From contig NZ_CP053835.1 of NCBI RefSeq assembly GCF_013201725.1, forward strand, positions 62,001-126,000: a stretch of DNA of 64,000 nucleotides, read 5' to 3'. The translations under genes and the position numbers were made by a program. Each line of letters starts with the position of its first letter. Position 1 is the first letter of the stretch. This document shows positions 15,914-24,823 of this stretch, one piece after another. Origin of the DNA: Arcobacter defluvii. Lineage in GTDB: Bacteria; Campylobacterota; Campylobacteria; Campylobacterales; Arcobacteraceae. The notes below the pieces were generated by a model that did not search any database, was not told the origin of the DNA, and saw nothing but the letters and a program-made list of their open reading frames with translations.

Positions 15914-17239
15914 TTATGCAATAAGAAGTTTTTTCAAATCATCTTTTACATTTGTTGTAAGTGTAAGGTTGAAATTTTCAGCTAAAAAGTTAAAAATATC
16001 TTCATTTACAAATTGTGGAGGTTTTGGTCCAAGATAGATATTTTTTACACCTAAAGAGAATAGTGCAAGTAAAATAATTACAGCTTTTTGTTCCATCCAT
16101 GATAAAACGATTGATACTGGTAAATCATTGATTGGAGTTTTAAGTGCATCACTTAAAGCTTTAGCAATTTCTACTGCACCATAAGAGTCATTACATTGTC
16201 CTAAGTCTAAATATCTTGGAATTCCAGTTCCTTCAATCTCTCCAAAATCAATATCGTTAAATCTAAATTTCCCACAAGATGAAGTTAAAATCACAGTATC
16301 TTTTGGTAAGTTTTGAGTTAATTCTCTATAATATTCTCCTGGTTTCCCTGGCGCATCACAACCTGCAACTACAAAAAATTGTTTGATTTTTCTCTCTTCT
16401 ATCGCTTTTAAAATTTGAGGAGCTAGTGTTAGAACAGTTTTATAGTTGTGACCTGTTACAAGTGTTGTTTCTTCATTTAAATCAATTCCATTCGCATCAG
16501 GACAAGCTAAAGTTCTTTCGATTAACCCAGTAAAATCATAATTTTCAATAGGAGTTGAACCTTCAATTCCAACAATTTTATGTGTAAATACTCTATCAAT
16601 ATAAGAACAATTCTTTTTAGGAGGAACAATACAATTTGTATTTACTACAAATGTTCCTGTAAATTTCTCCATTAGTTTTGCTTGGTCAAACCATGCTTTT
16701 CCTACATTTCCTTTTAGGTGTTTGAACTTTCTTAGTTCTGGATAACCGTGAGCTGGTAACATTTCAGAATGTGTATATACATTTATACCTTTATCTTTAG
16801 TTGCAATTAATAGTTTTTCAAAAAACTCTAAATCATGTCCAGAAACTAAAATAGCTTTTCCTTCAACTTTATTTTGAGGAACTCTAACAGGTGTTGGAAT
16901 ACCAAATCTATTTGTATGTGCTTCACCTAATAAATTCATAACTTTAACTCCAGCACTTCCAACTTTCATTAGTTGATTTATATGGTCATTAAAATTGAAA
17001 TTTACATTTGTAAGAGTAAAGTATAAAGTTTCACTCATAACATCATCTATCTCTTTTGTAAGTTCTGGTTTAAAAGTGTTTAGATGTTCTCTATATGCAC
17101 TAAGACCTTTTAAACCAAAAATCATAATATCTTGAAGCCTTGAAAGATTTTCATCTTTTCCACAAGTTCCAACTGTTGCTCCTGTACTTCCACAACCACC
17201 TTTTTGACTCATTTCACATTGATAACAAAACATACTCAT
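15914..17239 (-). CDS. hcp: hybrid cluster protein (hydroxylamine/NO reductase)
   Basis: Hcp carries an iron-sulfur-oxygen hybrid cluster and reduces hydroxylamine or nitric oxide during nitrosative stress. The N-terminal Cys set is C5-x2-C8-x7-C16-x9-C26. Hybrid-cluster ligand segments follow: GHDLEFF, NTNCIVPP, VVAGCDAPGK, SSCGKFRFND, DLGQCNDSYGA and a WMEQKA Glu/Lys segment near the end. At 441 residues it is about 100 shorter than the E. coli protein and fits the shorter class that lacks part of the helical domain. A consensus FNR box at -41.5 from a good -10 element implies anaerobic or NO-linked control. Confidence 0.93.
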   Translation of the reverse strand: MSMFCYQCEMSQKGGCGSTGATVGTCGKDENLSRLQDIMIFGLKGLSAYREHLNTFKPELTKEIDDVMSETLYFTLTNVNFNFNDHINQLMKVGSAGVKVMNLLGEAHTNRFGIPTPVRVPQNKVEGKAILVSGHDLEFFEKLLIATKDKGINVYTHSEMLPAHGYPELRKFKHLKGNVGKAWFDQAKLMEKFTGTFVVNTNCIVPPKKNCSYIDRVFTHKIVGIEGSTPIENYDFTGLIERTLACPDANGIDLNEETTLVTGHNYKTVLTLAPQILKAIEERKIKQFFVVAGCDAPGKPGEYYRELTQNLPKDTVILTSSCGKFRFNDIDFGEIEGTGIPRYLDLGQCNDSYGAVEIAKALSDALKTPINDLPVSIVLSWMEQKAVIILLALFSLGVKNIYLGPKPPQFVNEDIFNFLAENFNLTLTTNVKDDLKKLLIA

Positions 17240-17267
17240 ATTTATAATCCTTTAAAATTTTTCAGAA

Positions 17268-17273
17268 ATTATA
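17268..17273 (-). promoter_or_regulatory. -10 element of the hcp promoter
   Basis: A perfect TATAAT on the minus strand, predicting transcription start at A17261, 22 bp upstream of the hcp ATG, with AAAGGA as ribosome site. Its distance to the FNR box matches a class II activated promoter. Confidence 0.65.
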
Positions 17274-17295
17274 GGTGTTTAGATTTTGTCATTCA

Positions 17296-17309
17296 TTGAT
17301 TGTAATCAA
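17296..17309. promoter_or_regulatory. consensus FNR/CRP-family box upstream of hcp
   Basis: TTGAT-TGTA-ATCAA matches the full FNR half-site consensus (TTGAT-N4-ATCAA) with no mismatch. Its centre (17302.5) is 41.5 bp upstream of the predicted hcp start, the canonical class II activation position. A Crp/Fnr-family regulator is the likely binder; which one cannot be told. Confidence 0.78.
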
Positions 17310-17380
17310 TAGTATATAAATTATATAGATACAAGTATTAAAACTATACAATACGCGCTTTCATTACAAAAAGGATAATT

Positions 17381-17638
17381 ATGTCAAAAGATAGAATCAA
17401 AGATTTTTTAGATAAACAATTAGAAAATTTAGATAATTTTAATTACAAAATTGATGAAGATGAAAATCATGTTTATGCAATTTTTTCAGAAATTTTAGGA
17501 AAATATACAAATAAAGAATTAACTTTTAAATTATTAGATGATGTTTTATATTTACATTCTATAACTTATGGTTGGAAGCCAGTAGAAAAAGGTGTAGCAA
17601 ATAAATATTTTTGGTTAGAAATCCTAAATAGAGCCTAA
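17381..17638 (+). CDS. hypothetical small protein divergent from hcp
   Basis: An 85-residue acidic protein that I do not recognise. It begins with an amphipathic helix (DRIKDFLDKQLENLDNF), followed by strands and a Trp-containing end (YGWKPVEKG, YFWLEILN), with no signal peptide. AAGGAT lies 6 bp before the ATG. It is transcribed divergently from hcp and shares the region holding the FNR box, so it could be co-regulated. Its stop codon overlaps the end of the gltD-like relic on the other strand by four bases. Confidence 0.6.
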   Translation: MSKDRIKDFLDKQLENLDNFNYKIDEDENHVYAIFSEILGKYTNKELTFKLLDDVLYLHSITYGWKPVEKGVANKYFWLEILNRA

Positions 17639-17958
17639 TAAGGCTTCATTTTAGGTGGAAAAGTATTTATATACTCTTCAATTGAAACTGCAACTGCTTC
17701 TACAACTGTTCGTGCACCTGTTACCACATCACCAGATGCAAAAACTTTACGTCTAGTTGTAACTCCATTTTCATCACTTTGTAATAAACCATTTTCTCCA
17801 AGACTTAATTCAGTATTGTTTTTTACGATTAAATCCCTTGCTGTTTGACTAATTGCAATTAAAATTGAAACAGCTTTTTCAAATCCAAATCCGTACATTT
17901 TATCTTGATTTGTATGTTTAAATTTTGTACCCTCTTCTGTAAATTCTATATTTAATTT
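17635..17958 (-). pseudogene. relic of glutamate synthase small subunit-like gene (gltD 3' end)
   Basis: Only the C-terminal part of a GltD-type NAD(P)-binding flavoprotein remains. The open frame runs from just after an in-frame TAA at 17959-17961 and reads NIEFTEEG, then a degraded central part. It ends with the well-conserved VFASGDVVTGARTVVEAVA, the FAD-binding end of the family. A complete GltD is about 450 residues; here about 107 codons survive and the dinucleotide-binding GxGxxG halves are absent. An internal ATG at 17898 gives an 87-residue frame, but without the rest it cannot be a working reductase. I call it a decayed gene remnant. Confidence 0.75.
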
Positions 17959-18080
17959 ATTTTACTAAGTAAAACTTCTACATATTTCTTTTTCTTTTGT
18001 GTATAATGTAAAACCAATTTAACTTATAGTTAGTATACTAAAGATATAATAAAGCAAATTATATTATAAAAAGGGTTTGG

Positions 18081-19121
18081 ATGTCTCTTCTGCGAAAAAT
18101 ATTTTTTTTACTTGTGTGTTTTCTTCTTTTGAATGTTTTCTCAATTTATGGTTTTGATTACAATGATTATTTTAGTAAAAAAACAAATTCAACTTCTATA
18201 AAAGAGGATACTTTTACAGATGATTTAATATCTTTTAAAGATAAAATCTTCAATTTATTCGGTGAAAAAGAAGAGGATAAACCAGCAAATTTTGTACTTG
18301 AAAAAAAATCTGGTGTTATTGAAATGAGTGGTTTGTTTGCAAATCAAGAAGATGCATCAAAAGTAGCTGATTTTTTAAATGTAAATAGAGAAGGTGATTA
18401 TAAATTTGAAGATAATAGAGTTTTAGATGAAAATGTATTAGAAAGTGTTTCACCATTAATAATACCATTTAAAGATTTTTTCTCGGATAATTCAAAAATT
18501 ACTGTAGTTGATAATGAAATTACTTTATCTGGTGAGTTGAAAGATTCAAATTATAAAGACTTATTAGAAACTCTTATTTCAAGATTAAATATAGATTTAA
18601 AAACAGATATTAGACTTCCAAATGCAATTGTTCAAAATGATACTCCTAAAAAAGAAGAAATAATTTCAGAAAACACTACAAATACTGTACAAAATGAAAC
18701 AAATAATGAAATTAAAGTACAAAATGAACAGACTTCTAATCAAGTTTCAACAAAAGAAGATGTACAATTATTAATAAATAATCTTTTACAAACTAGAAAG
18801 ATTACTTTTGAAAGAAGAAGTACAACTTTAACAGAAGATTCTAAATTGGTAATTCAAGATATCTCAAAAATATTAATTGATAATCCAACTTTAAAAGTTG
18901 AAGTAGCAGGTCATACGGATTCAAGAGGAAAAGATGAACTTAATAAACAAATTTCTCAAGATAGAGCAAATAGTGTAAAAGAATTTCTTGTTTCTTTAGG
19001 TGTTTCAAAAGACAAAATTACTGCTATTGGATATGGTGAAGAATTTCCTATTGCAAAAGATGATGAAAATGGTTTGTCAGAGATAAATAGAAGAGTTGAA
19101 TTTAATATTTTAGGAGATTAA
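18081..19121 (+). CDS. OmpA-family protein with BON-like region
   Basis: A 346-residue envelope protein. A hydrophobic N-terminal segment (residues 5-25) acts as signal or anchor. A middle region of about 60-175 resembles repeated BON-type modules (GVIEMSGLFANQEDASKVAD, and EITLSGELKDSNYKDLL). After a Gln/Asn-rich linker, an OmpA-like peptidoglycan-binding domain fills residues 235-346, with the diagnostic VAGHTDSRGKDELNKQISQ and ending in INRRVEF. Domain order resembles ArfA-type proteins. It probably tethers the envelope to peptidoglycan. The next gene starts 4 bp after its stop. Confidence 0.85.
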   Translation: MSLLRKIFFLLVCFLLLNVFSIYGFDYNDYFSKKTNSTSIKEDTFTDDLISFKDKIFNLFGEKEEDKPANFVLEKKSGVIEMSGLFANQEDASKVADFLNVNREGDYKFEDNRVLDENVLESVSPLIIPFKDFFSDNSKITVVDNEITLSGELKDSNYKDLLETLISRLNIDLKTDIRLPNAIVQNDTPKKEEIISENTTNTVQNETNNEIKVQNEQTSNQVSTKEDVQLLINNLLQTRKITFERRSTTLTEDSKLVIQDISKILIDNPTLKVEVAGHTDSRGKDELNKQISQDRANSVKEFLVSLGVSKDKITAIGYGEEFPIAKDDENGLSEINRRVEFNILGD

Positions 19122-19125
19122 TATA

Positions 19126-19611
19126 ATGTTAGAGATTGCTCCACTTATAGTGACAAACTTAGTTATAGCTTTAATTATAGGTTTTTTTATAGGATATATT
19201 GTTGCAAAAGCGTCTAATCCAAATATAAAACCTATTAAAAGTGATAGTTCGTCAGAAACAAAAGATGAAGGTGGAACAAGAACCTCAATTAATCCTATTT
19301 TTAAGAGAAGTTCTCCTTTAGATTATAAACCTTTAGTTTTAAGTTCTCCAAAACCGACAGGTAAAGATAATCTAAAAAAAATAAAAGGTATTGACTCAAA
19401 AGTTGAAAATGATTTAAATAATTTAGGAATTTATCACTTTGAACAAATTGCAAGATGGTCAAATAAAAATGCAGAATGGATTGAGAATTTTCTACTTCTT
19501 CCTGGTTATGCAAAAAATCTTCAATGGATTGACCAAGCAAAAATTTTACAATTAGGGAAAGAAACTATATATAGTCAAAAAGTTGAAACAGGCGAAATAA
19601 AAGTAGATTAA
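19126..19611 (+). CDS. membrane-anchored helix-hairpin-helix-like protein
   Basis: A 161-residue protein with one N-terminal transmembrane helix (residues 6-28), a polar linker and a C-terminal domain. That domain (about residues 83-150) begins DNLKKIKGIDSKVENDLNNLGI and continues with HFEQIARW, resembling the helix-hairpin-helix module found at the end of many membrane-associated proteins. It lies 4 bp after the OmpA-like gene, so the two are co-expressed. The role is unknown; the HhH-like module need not bind DNA here. Confidence 0.7.
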   Translation: MLEIAPLIVTNLVIALIIGFFIGYIVAKASNPNIKPIKSDSSSETKDEGGTRTSINPIFKRSSPLDYKPLVLSSPKPTGKDNLKKIKGIDSKVENDLNNLGIYHFEQIARWSNKNAEWIENFLLLPGYAKNLQWIDQAKILQLGKETIYSQKVETGEIKVD

Positions 19612-19622
19612 AATTAATCTAC
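19603..19622. terminator. bidirectional terminator between convergent genes
   Basis: GTAGATTAA (19603-19611) and TTAATCTAC (19614-19622) form a perfect 9-bp stem with a two-base loop; AAAA precedes and TCTTTTATTTTT follows. It overlaps both stop codons. Confidence 0.75.
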
Positions 19623-20605
19623 TCTTTTATTTTTACTACATATCTTCCTACTGCTTTTCCTGACAATAAATGTTCATAAGCCTCTTTTATTTCGTTTAAT
19701 GTTATTTCATTTGTTATATTACTTAAAGTATTTATTTTCCATCTACTTGCAAGTTTTTCCCAAGCAGCTTGTTTTTTCTCTAATTTACACTCAACTGAAT
19801 CAATACCAATTAATCTAACACCTCTTAAAATAAATGGAAATACATTTGTATTTAGCTCATGAGAAGATGTTAATCCACAACAAGTTGCTACTCCATCATA
19901 TTTTATTTGTTTTAATGCTTGTGCTAAAATTTCACCACCAACAGTATCAATTACACCTGCATATTTTTCGCTTAATAATGGTTTATTAGATGAATCAAGA
20001 AATTCTTCTCTTGATATAACTTCATTTGCTCCAATTCTTTTTAAGTATTCAGCTTTCTCTTTTTTCCCAGAAAGTGCTGTTACGTTATAACCTAATTTAC
20101 TTAATATAGAAACAGTAATTGAACCAACTCCACCTGTTGCGCCAGTTACTAAAATATCTCCAGATTCAGCTTTTACACCATTTGAAATAAGTTCATTAAT
20201 ACTTAATGCTGCTGTTAATCCAGCTGTTCCAAAAGTCATTATCTCTTTATCAGTGATGGAATCAGGAATTCTAGCAACCCAAGAAGCTGGAACTTTTACA
20301 TATTCAGCATGTCCACCATCTGTATTCATTCCCATATCATAACCAGTTACTAAAACTCTTTCACCAACTTTAAATATTGTAGATGTTGATTCATATACAG
20401 TTCCTGCAACATCAATTCCTGTTATGTGAGGAAACTTTCTTGTAACTCCTGGATTTCCAACTGAACTTAATGCATCTTTATAATTTAGTGAAGAGTAACT
20501 TACTTTTATAACAATTTCATTTTCTTTACATTTAGGAATAGGTAACTCTTTAATTTCTGTTGTAAATTCTTTATCTGCAATCTTTTCAACTACAAAAGCT
20601 TTCAT
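19619..20605 (-). CDS. YhdH/AcuI-family quinone or acryloyl-CoA oxidoreductase
   Basis: A 328-residue zinc-independent medium-chain dehydrogenase using NADPH. The N-terminal GroES-like domain has SSLNYKDALSSVGNPGV and HITGIDVAGTV; the Rossmann part has VTGATGGVGSITVSIL. These segments characterise the YhdH/YhfP group, which includes AcuI acryloyl-CoA reductases. I chose ATG 20605 because AAGGAG lies 6 bp upstream; an in-frame ATG at 20668 would add 21 residues outside the family. It is divergent from an HxlR-type regulator that probably controls it in response to electrophiles or oxidants. Confidence 0.85.
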   Translation of the reverse strand: MKAFVVEKIADKEFTTEIKELPIPKCKENEIVIKVSYSSLNYKDALSSVGNPGVTRKFPHITGIDVAGTVYESTSTIFKVGERVLVTGYDMGMNTDGGHAEYVKVPASWVARIPDSITDKEIMTFGTAGLTAALSINELISNGVKAESGDILVTGATGGVGSITVSILSKLGYNVTALSGKKEKAEYLKRIGANEVISREEFLDSSNKPLLSEKYAGVIDTVGGEILAQALKQIKYDGVATCCGLTSSHELNTNVFPFILRGVRLIGIDSVECKLEKKQAAWEKLASRWKINTLSNITNEITLNEIKEAYEHLLSGKAVGRYVVKIKE

Positions 20606-20674
20606 TAATTTTCTCCTTAATTTATTTACTTCAACTGTAACTTTAGCTAAAATATAACAAAAGAACAAGAACTG

Positions 20675-20709
20675 ACTTTAAAGTAAGGTACTATCTAAAA
20701 AGATACTTT
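20675..20709. promoter_or_regulatory. candidate HxlR operator in divergent intergenic region
   Basis: ACTTTAAAGT (20675-20684) is a perfect 10-bp palindrome. AAAGTA (20680-20685) and TACTTT (20704-20709) form a second, overlapping inverted pair separated by 18 bp. HxlR/YodB-type regulators bind TACT/AGTA half-sites, and the element lies between the oxidoreductase gene and the HxlR-type gene. Assignment as an operator is inference. Confidence 0.5.
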
Positions 20710-20719
20710 TGGAGAAAAG

Positions 20720-21064
20720 ATGAATAAAAAAATTGAAAATGAAAATTTTGATAAAGATTTTAAATGTCCCGTAGAAACAGCTATTGACGTGTTAGCAGGA
20801 AAGTGGAAGATATTAATTATTTGGTATTTAAGGGATGAAAAAAAACGATTTAGTGAACTTCAAAAATTATTACCAAATGCAACTCAAAAGATGTTAATAC
20901 AAAAATTAAGAGAGTTAGAAATGGATGGTTTAGTTCATAGAGAAGTTTATCCGGTTGTTCCTCCCAAAGTTGAATACTCTTTAACTGAATATGGAAAAAC
21001 ATTAAAACCAATTATAAAACAGCTTTACCTTTGGGGCGATACTCATAAAAAATTAAATAGTTAA
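20720..21064 (+). CDS. HxlR-family transcriptional regulator
   Basis: A 114-residue winged-helix regulator. Family features are the Cys near the N-terminus (KCPVETAIDVLAGKWKILII, C16), the recognition region FSELQKLLPNATQKMLIQKLREL and the wing YPVVPPKVEYSLTEYG. In the YodB/HypR subgroup this Cys senses quinones, aldehydes or diamide. The divergent oxidoreductase gene is the obvious target. AGGAG-like GGAGAA lies 6 bp before the ATG. Confidence 0.9.
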   Translation: MNKKIENENFDKDFKCPVETAIDVLAGKWKILIIWYLRDEKKRFSELQKLLPNATQKMLIQKLRELEMDGLVHREVYPVVPPKVEYSLTEYGKTLKPIIKQLYLWGDTHKKLNS

Positions 21065-21747
21065 TTCTTTTTAAGTGCAAAATATATCATCATTGATAAA
21101 CCTGCACTTGAAAGTATAGTACTCATTATCATTATTTGATATCTAACTGCAATTAATGGGTCAATTCCTGATAGTATTTGTCCTGTCATCATTCCTGGAA
21201 GTGTAACTAATCCAACTGCTAAAAAAGAGTTTATTTGAGGAATCATCGCTGATTTAAAAGCTATTGCTTTTGACTTCTCAAATGAATCATTTCTTATTAG
21301 TTCTTTTTCAAATCTTTCTATGCACAGTGACAAAACATTCATAGAATTTGCAAATATCATCCCTGCAATTGGAATAACATATCTTGGTTCATAAAATGTA
21401 TCAAAATCTAGAATAAAATAAATTATTAGAATTAGATGAAAAACTCCTGATAGTAATATAGAAAGAAAAATATTTATAAAGTGAGTTGATGTTTTATTTG
21501 ACGTATTTCTGATACTAATAAATGTTGAAATCAATATCATAAATAGAAGTATAAAACTTCCTATAACAATATTTTTTTCTTCAAATATATAAATTAGTAA
21601 ATAACCAACACCTAAAAGTTGAATAACCATTCTAAATGTTGCATAAATTATTTCTGTTTTGTTGTTTGTTAATCTAACATAGTAAATATATACTAAACTC
21701 AAAGGTATTAGTGCATATAAAAGATTTAAAAGTGATATTGTTTTCAT
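21061..21747 (-). CDS. FetB/YbbM-like membrane permease
   Basis: A 228-residue integral membrane protein with six or seven hydrophobic helices. Conserved features of the UPF0014/FetB family are visible: an N-terminal ATFRMVIQLLGVGYLL, the central PIAGMIFANSMNVLSL and the late VGLVTLPGMMTGQILSG. In E. coli, FetB forms an ABC exporter with the ATPase FetA that raises resistance to peroxide and iron stress. No FetA-like ATPase gene is adjacent here, so its partner must be elsewhere. It follows tonB by 26 bp on the same strand. Confidence 0.8.
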   Translation of the reverse strand: MKTISLLNLLYALIPLSLVYIYYVRLTNNKTEIIYATFRMVIQLLGVGYLLIYIFEEKNIVIGSFILLFMILISTFISIRNTSNKTSTHFINIFLSILLSGVFHLILIIYFILDFDTFYEPRYVIPIAGMIFANSMNVLSLCIERFEKELIRNDSFEKSKAIAFKSAMIPQINSFLAVGLVTLPGMMTGQILSGIDPLIAVRYQIMIMSTILSSAGLSMMIYFALKKN

Positions 21748-21773
21748 AGATTAAATCTTATCATTTTTTAGAG

Positions 21774-22478
21774 TTAATTTAGTACGAACTCCAAAGGTAA
21801 ATTGTATTCAATAAACTCTTTTTTTATTCTATTGTCATAGGGCAAATATTTTTTTGTGTCATATAAAGCATTTAAAGCTGCATTATCAAGTCTTTCTTTA
21901 TTACTTGATATCAAAATACTAATATCATCAAATAATCCATTTTTGAGCACTCTAAAACGCACTATTACTTTACCTTGTTCTTTTAACTTTTTTGAAATAG
22001 TTGGATAGTTTTTATTTTTATTTATTTCATCTCTGAGTTTTTTTCCATAATCATCAATTAATGCTTCAATCTCTTTATTTACATTTTCATTAATTTCATC
22101 TATTGTTGAATCTTTTTTAGTGATGTTTTCTTGTGTTATATTTTTTTCTTCAGTTTTTGTTGTAACTGTTTCTTCTTTTATTGTTTCTTGTTTTTCAATA
22201 ACCTTTTGTTTTTCAATATTTTTAACATTTTCACTTTTTTTCAATGGTTCTTTTTGAGGAATTTTTGGTATCTCTTTTTTAACTATTGTTTGTTCTTGTT
22301 GGGGTTGTTGTTTTTCTTGTTCTTTTTCAACTTTTGATATTTTAGTTAGTTGAATTTGTACACTAGAATTTTCTTTTGTATATGGTTTTAGAATTTGAGA
22401 ATTTTTGTAAAAATATAGGAGTAAAAGGTGGATAACTAATACAAAAGAAAAAGATATTAGAATTATTATTCTATTCAT
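21774..22478 (-). CDS. TonB-family energy transducer
   Basis: A 234-residue protein with an N-terminal transmembrane anchor (residues 4-24). A long low-complexity linker rich in Lys, Glu, Gln and Pro (about 45-135) spans the periplasm. The C-terminal TonB domain contains YPTISKKLKEQGKVIVRFRVL and ends LPLEFVLN. TonB transfers proton-motive force to outer-membrane receptors. No ExbB/ExbD or receptor gene is adjacent. It begins 4 bp after gpsA, so it is part of the gatB-gpsA transcript. Confidence 0.85.
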   Translation of the reverse strand: MNRIIILISFSFVLVIHLLLLYFYKNSQILKPYTKENSSVQIQLTKISKVEKEQEKQQPQQEQTIVKKEIPKIPQKEPLKKSENVKNIEKQKVIEKQETIKEETVTTKTEEKNITQENITKKDSTIDEINENVNKEIEALIDDYGKKLRDEINKNKNYPTISKKLKEQGKVIVRFRVLKNGLFDDISILISSNKERLDNAALNALYDTKKYLPYDNRIKKEFIEYNLPLEFVLN

Positions 22479-22482
22479 AACT

Positions 22483-23379
22483 CTAATTTTTCAATAAATC
22501 TTTTAGACTATCTTTTGGATTTTTACCATCTAATATTAGTTTTACTTCGTTTGCAATTGGAGTATAAATAGAGTATTTTTTTGATAAATTATGAATTGCA
22601 TCAGCTGTTTTAACACCTTCTGCAACTTCTCCTAACTCTTTTAATATATCTTCTAATTTTTTATTTTGAGATAATCCAAGTCCAACTCTAAAATTCCTAC
22701 TCATAGTAGAATTTGCAGTAAGAAATAAATCTCCCGCTCCACTTAATCCTAAAAATGAAGATTTTTTTGCACCAAAATATTTTCCAAATCTTTGCATCTC
22801 TACAAGTCCTCTAGCAATTAGTGAAGCTTGTGCATTTTTGCCTAGTTGTAAACCTTCACAAATTCCACTAGCTATTGCTAAAACATTTTTGTAAGCTCCT
22901 GCTATTTCTGCTCCAATTACATCTGCACTAAAATAAGTTTTTATAAAATTTGGGAAAAATGGTTGAAAGGATTTATAAAGTTTTTTTGATTTTGAGTTTA
23001 TTACTAAAGCACAAGGTAAACCTTTTATAACTTCTGCTGCAAATGAAGGACCTGAAATAAATCCAATGTTTTTATCAGGAACAAAATTTGAATAAATTTC
23101 ATTTAAAAATTCGCCAGTTTTTGCTTCTATTCCTTTTGAAGCTACTAAAATTTTTTGTCCTTTAAAAACAAAATTCTCTTTTAACCAACCTCTAATCTCT
23201 TGAGCAGGAATGGCGATTACTAAATATTCGCAATCCATTGCAGTTTCTAAATCAACAAAATTTTCTATTTCTCTTTTACTTCTTGAAGATATTAGGCATT
23301 TTTGTTTTTGGCTTAGTGCAAAATGAAGAGCTTGTCCCCACTTACCTGCACCAATTACTGCAATAGACCCTTGATTCAT
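22483..23379 (-). CDS. gpsA: glycerol-3-phosphate dehydrogenase [NAD(P)+]
   Basis: GpsA reduces dihydroxyacetone phosphate to sn-glycerol 3-phosphate for phospholipid synthesis. The 298-residue cytoplasmic enzyme has the N-terminal dinucleotide motif VIGAGKWGQAL, the central GPSFAAEVIKGLPCALV, the catalytic-Lys region AGAYKNVLAIASGICEGL and LSGAGDLFLT near residue 230. It overlaps gatB by one base (TAATG), indicating translational coupling. It is somewhat short for the family (about 330) but all motifs are present. Confidence 0.95.
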   Translation of the reverse strand: MNQGSIAVIGAGKWGQALHFALSQKQKCLISSRSKREIENFVDLETAMDCEYLVIAIPAQEIRGWLKENFVFKGQKILVASKGIEAKTGEFLNEIYSNFVPDKNIGFISGPSFAAEVIKGLPCALVINSKSKKLYKSFQPFFPNFIKTYFSADVIGAEIAGAYKNVLAIASGICEGLQLGKNAQASLIARGLVEMQRFGKYFGAKKSSFLGLSGAGDLFLTANSTMSRNFRVGLGLSQNKKLEDILKELGEVAEGVKTADAIHNLSKKYSIYTPIANEVKLILDGKNPKDSLKDLLKN

Positions 23380-24812
23380 TAAGCTAATCTTTCTTTTAAT
23401 AAATCATTGATTTTATTTGGATTAGCACTTCCTTTACTAGCTTTCATAGCTTGTCCAACGAAGAATCCAAACATTTTTTCTTTACCAGCTTTATATTCAG
23501 CTACTTTATCTTGATTTGCATTTAAAATCTCATCAATAATAGCTAATAAAGCTCCATCATCACTTACTTGTTTTAGTCCTAGTTTTTCAATAACTGAGTC
23601 AACATCACTATCATTTTCCATTAAATAATCAAGAACTTCTTTAGCTGCTTTTCCAGAAATTGTATTGTCTTCAATTCTTTTTACAAGTGTTGCCAAAGTT
23701 TTTGATGTTATTGAAGATTCTTCAATTGTAACACCTTCTTTTAATCTTCCTTGTAATTCAACAGTTAACCAAGTAGTCGCATTTTTAGCACTAATTCCTT
23801 CTTTCATCATTTCATCAAAGAAGTTAGCCATTTCAAGTGAAGCTGTGATAACTGAAGCATCATACTCTTTTAATCCATACTCTTTTACAAATCTTTCCTT
23901 TTTCTCATCTGGAAGCTCAGGAATATTTGAGTATTCACTTATCATTTCATCTGTAATAATTAAAGGTAAAAGGTCTGGATCTGGAAAATATCTATAATCA
24001 GCAGCATCTTCTTTTCCTCTCATACTTCTAGTTTCACCAGTGCTTGGGTCAAAAAGTCTTGTTTCTTGAACGATTTCAGTTGAATGAACTCCATCTTCCC
24101 AAGCTTCAATATGTCTATTTACTTCATAATGAATTGCTTTTTCAATGAATCTAAAAGAGTTCATATTTTTGATTTCACATCTAGTATATAGGTTTGTATC
24201 ACCTTTTGGTCTAATTGAAACATTAACATCACATCTAAAACTTCCTTCTTGCATATTAGCATCAGAAATTCCAAGATATCTAACAATTGAGTGAAGTTTT
24301 TTAAGATATAAGATTGCTTCTTCTGCACTTCTCATATCAGGTTCACTTACGATTTCAAGTAGAGGTGTTCCAGCTCTATTTAAATCTACATGAGAAACAG
24401 TTCCTGCATGGATATTTTTACCTGCATCATTTTCTAAGTGAGCTCTTGTTACACCAATTGTTTTTTGTCTTCCATCTGGAAAATCAATAGTTAATTCACC
24501 AAGTCCAACAACTGGAACTTCAAATTGAGAGATTTGATAACCACTTGGTAAATCTGGATAGAAGTAGTTTTTTCTATTAAATACTGATTTTTGATTAATT
24601 TTTGATTTAAGTGCAGTACCTAGCATAATAGCTTTATGAACTGCTTCTTTATTTAAAACAGGAAGTGCTCCAGGTAATCCTAAACAAGTAGGACATACAT
24701 TTGTATTTGGCTCTTCTCCAAAACTTGTTGCACAAGAACAAAATAGTTTACTTTTTGTATTTAATTGTGCATGAACTTCTAGTCCAATTATTACTTCAAA
24801 CATACTCGACAT
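23379..24812 (-). CDS. gatB: Asp-tRNA(Asn)/Glu-tRNA(Gln) amidotransferase subunit B
   Basis: GatB is the tRNA-binding and kinase subunit of GatCAB, which amidates Glu-tRNA(Gln) and Asp-tRNA(Asn). The 477-residue protein opens with [21 protein letters not shown] and carries the zinc-type Cys pairs ([10 protein letters not shown] and [11 protein letters not shown]). It also has the signature [14 protein letters not shown], and ends in the helical YqeY-like tail. GGGA upstream supports the first ATG. gatA and gatC are not in the window. Confidence 0.96.
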   Translation of the reverse strand: MSSMFEVIIGLEVHAQLNTKSKLFCSCATSFGEEPNTNVCPTCLGLPGALPVLNKEAVHKAIMLGTALKSKINQKSVFNRKNYFYPDLPSGYQISQFEVPVVGLGELTIDFPDGRQKTIGVTRAHLENDAGKNIHAGTVSHVDLNRAGTPLLEIVSEPDMRSAEEAILYLKKLHSIVRYLGISDANMQEGSFRCDVNVSIRPKGDTNLYTRCEIKNMNSFRFIEKAIHYEVNRHIEAWEDGVHSTEIVQETRLFDPSTGETRSMRGKEDAADYRYFPDPDLLPLIITDEMISEYSNIPELPDEKKERFVKEYGLKEYDASVITASLEMANFFDEMMKEGISAKNATTWLTVELQGRLKEGVTIEESSITSKTLATLVKRIEDNTISGKAAKEVLDYLMENDSDVDSVIEKLGLKQVSDDGALLAIIDEILNANQDKVAEYKAGKEKMFGFFVGQAMKASKGSANPNKINDLLKERLA

Positions 24813-24823
24813 CTAATTTCCCT

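Noticed and set aside
19126-19611. DNA repair nuclease, suggested by a helix-hairpin-helix-like module
   Set aside because: No nuclease motif; the module follows a membrane anchor and is common in envelope proteins of unknown role.
22131-22337. 68-residue Phe/Cys-rich frame opposite tonB
   Set aside because: Antisense of the Lys/Glu/Gln-rich TonB linker, which automatically gives Phe-rich sequence.
21774-22478. Frameshift in tonB, suggested by its long repetitive Lys/Glu/Gln region
   Set aside because: Such linkers are normal in TonB, and both the membrane anchor and C-terminal domain are in one frame.
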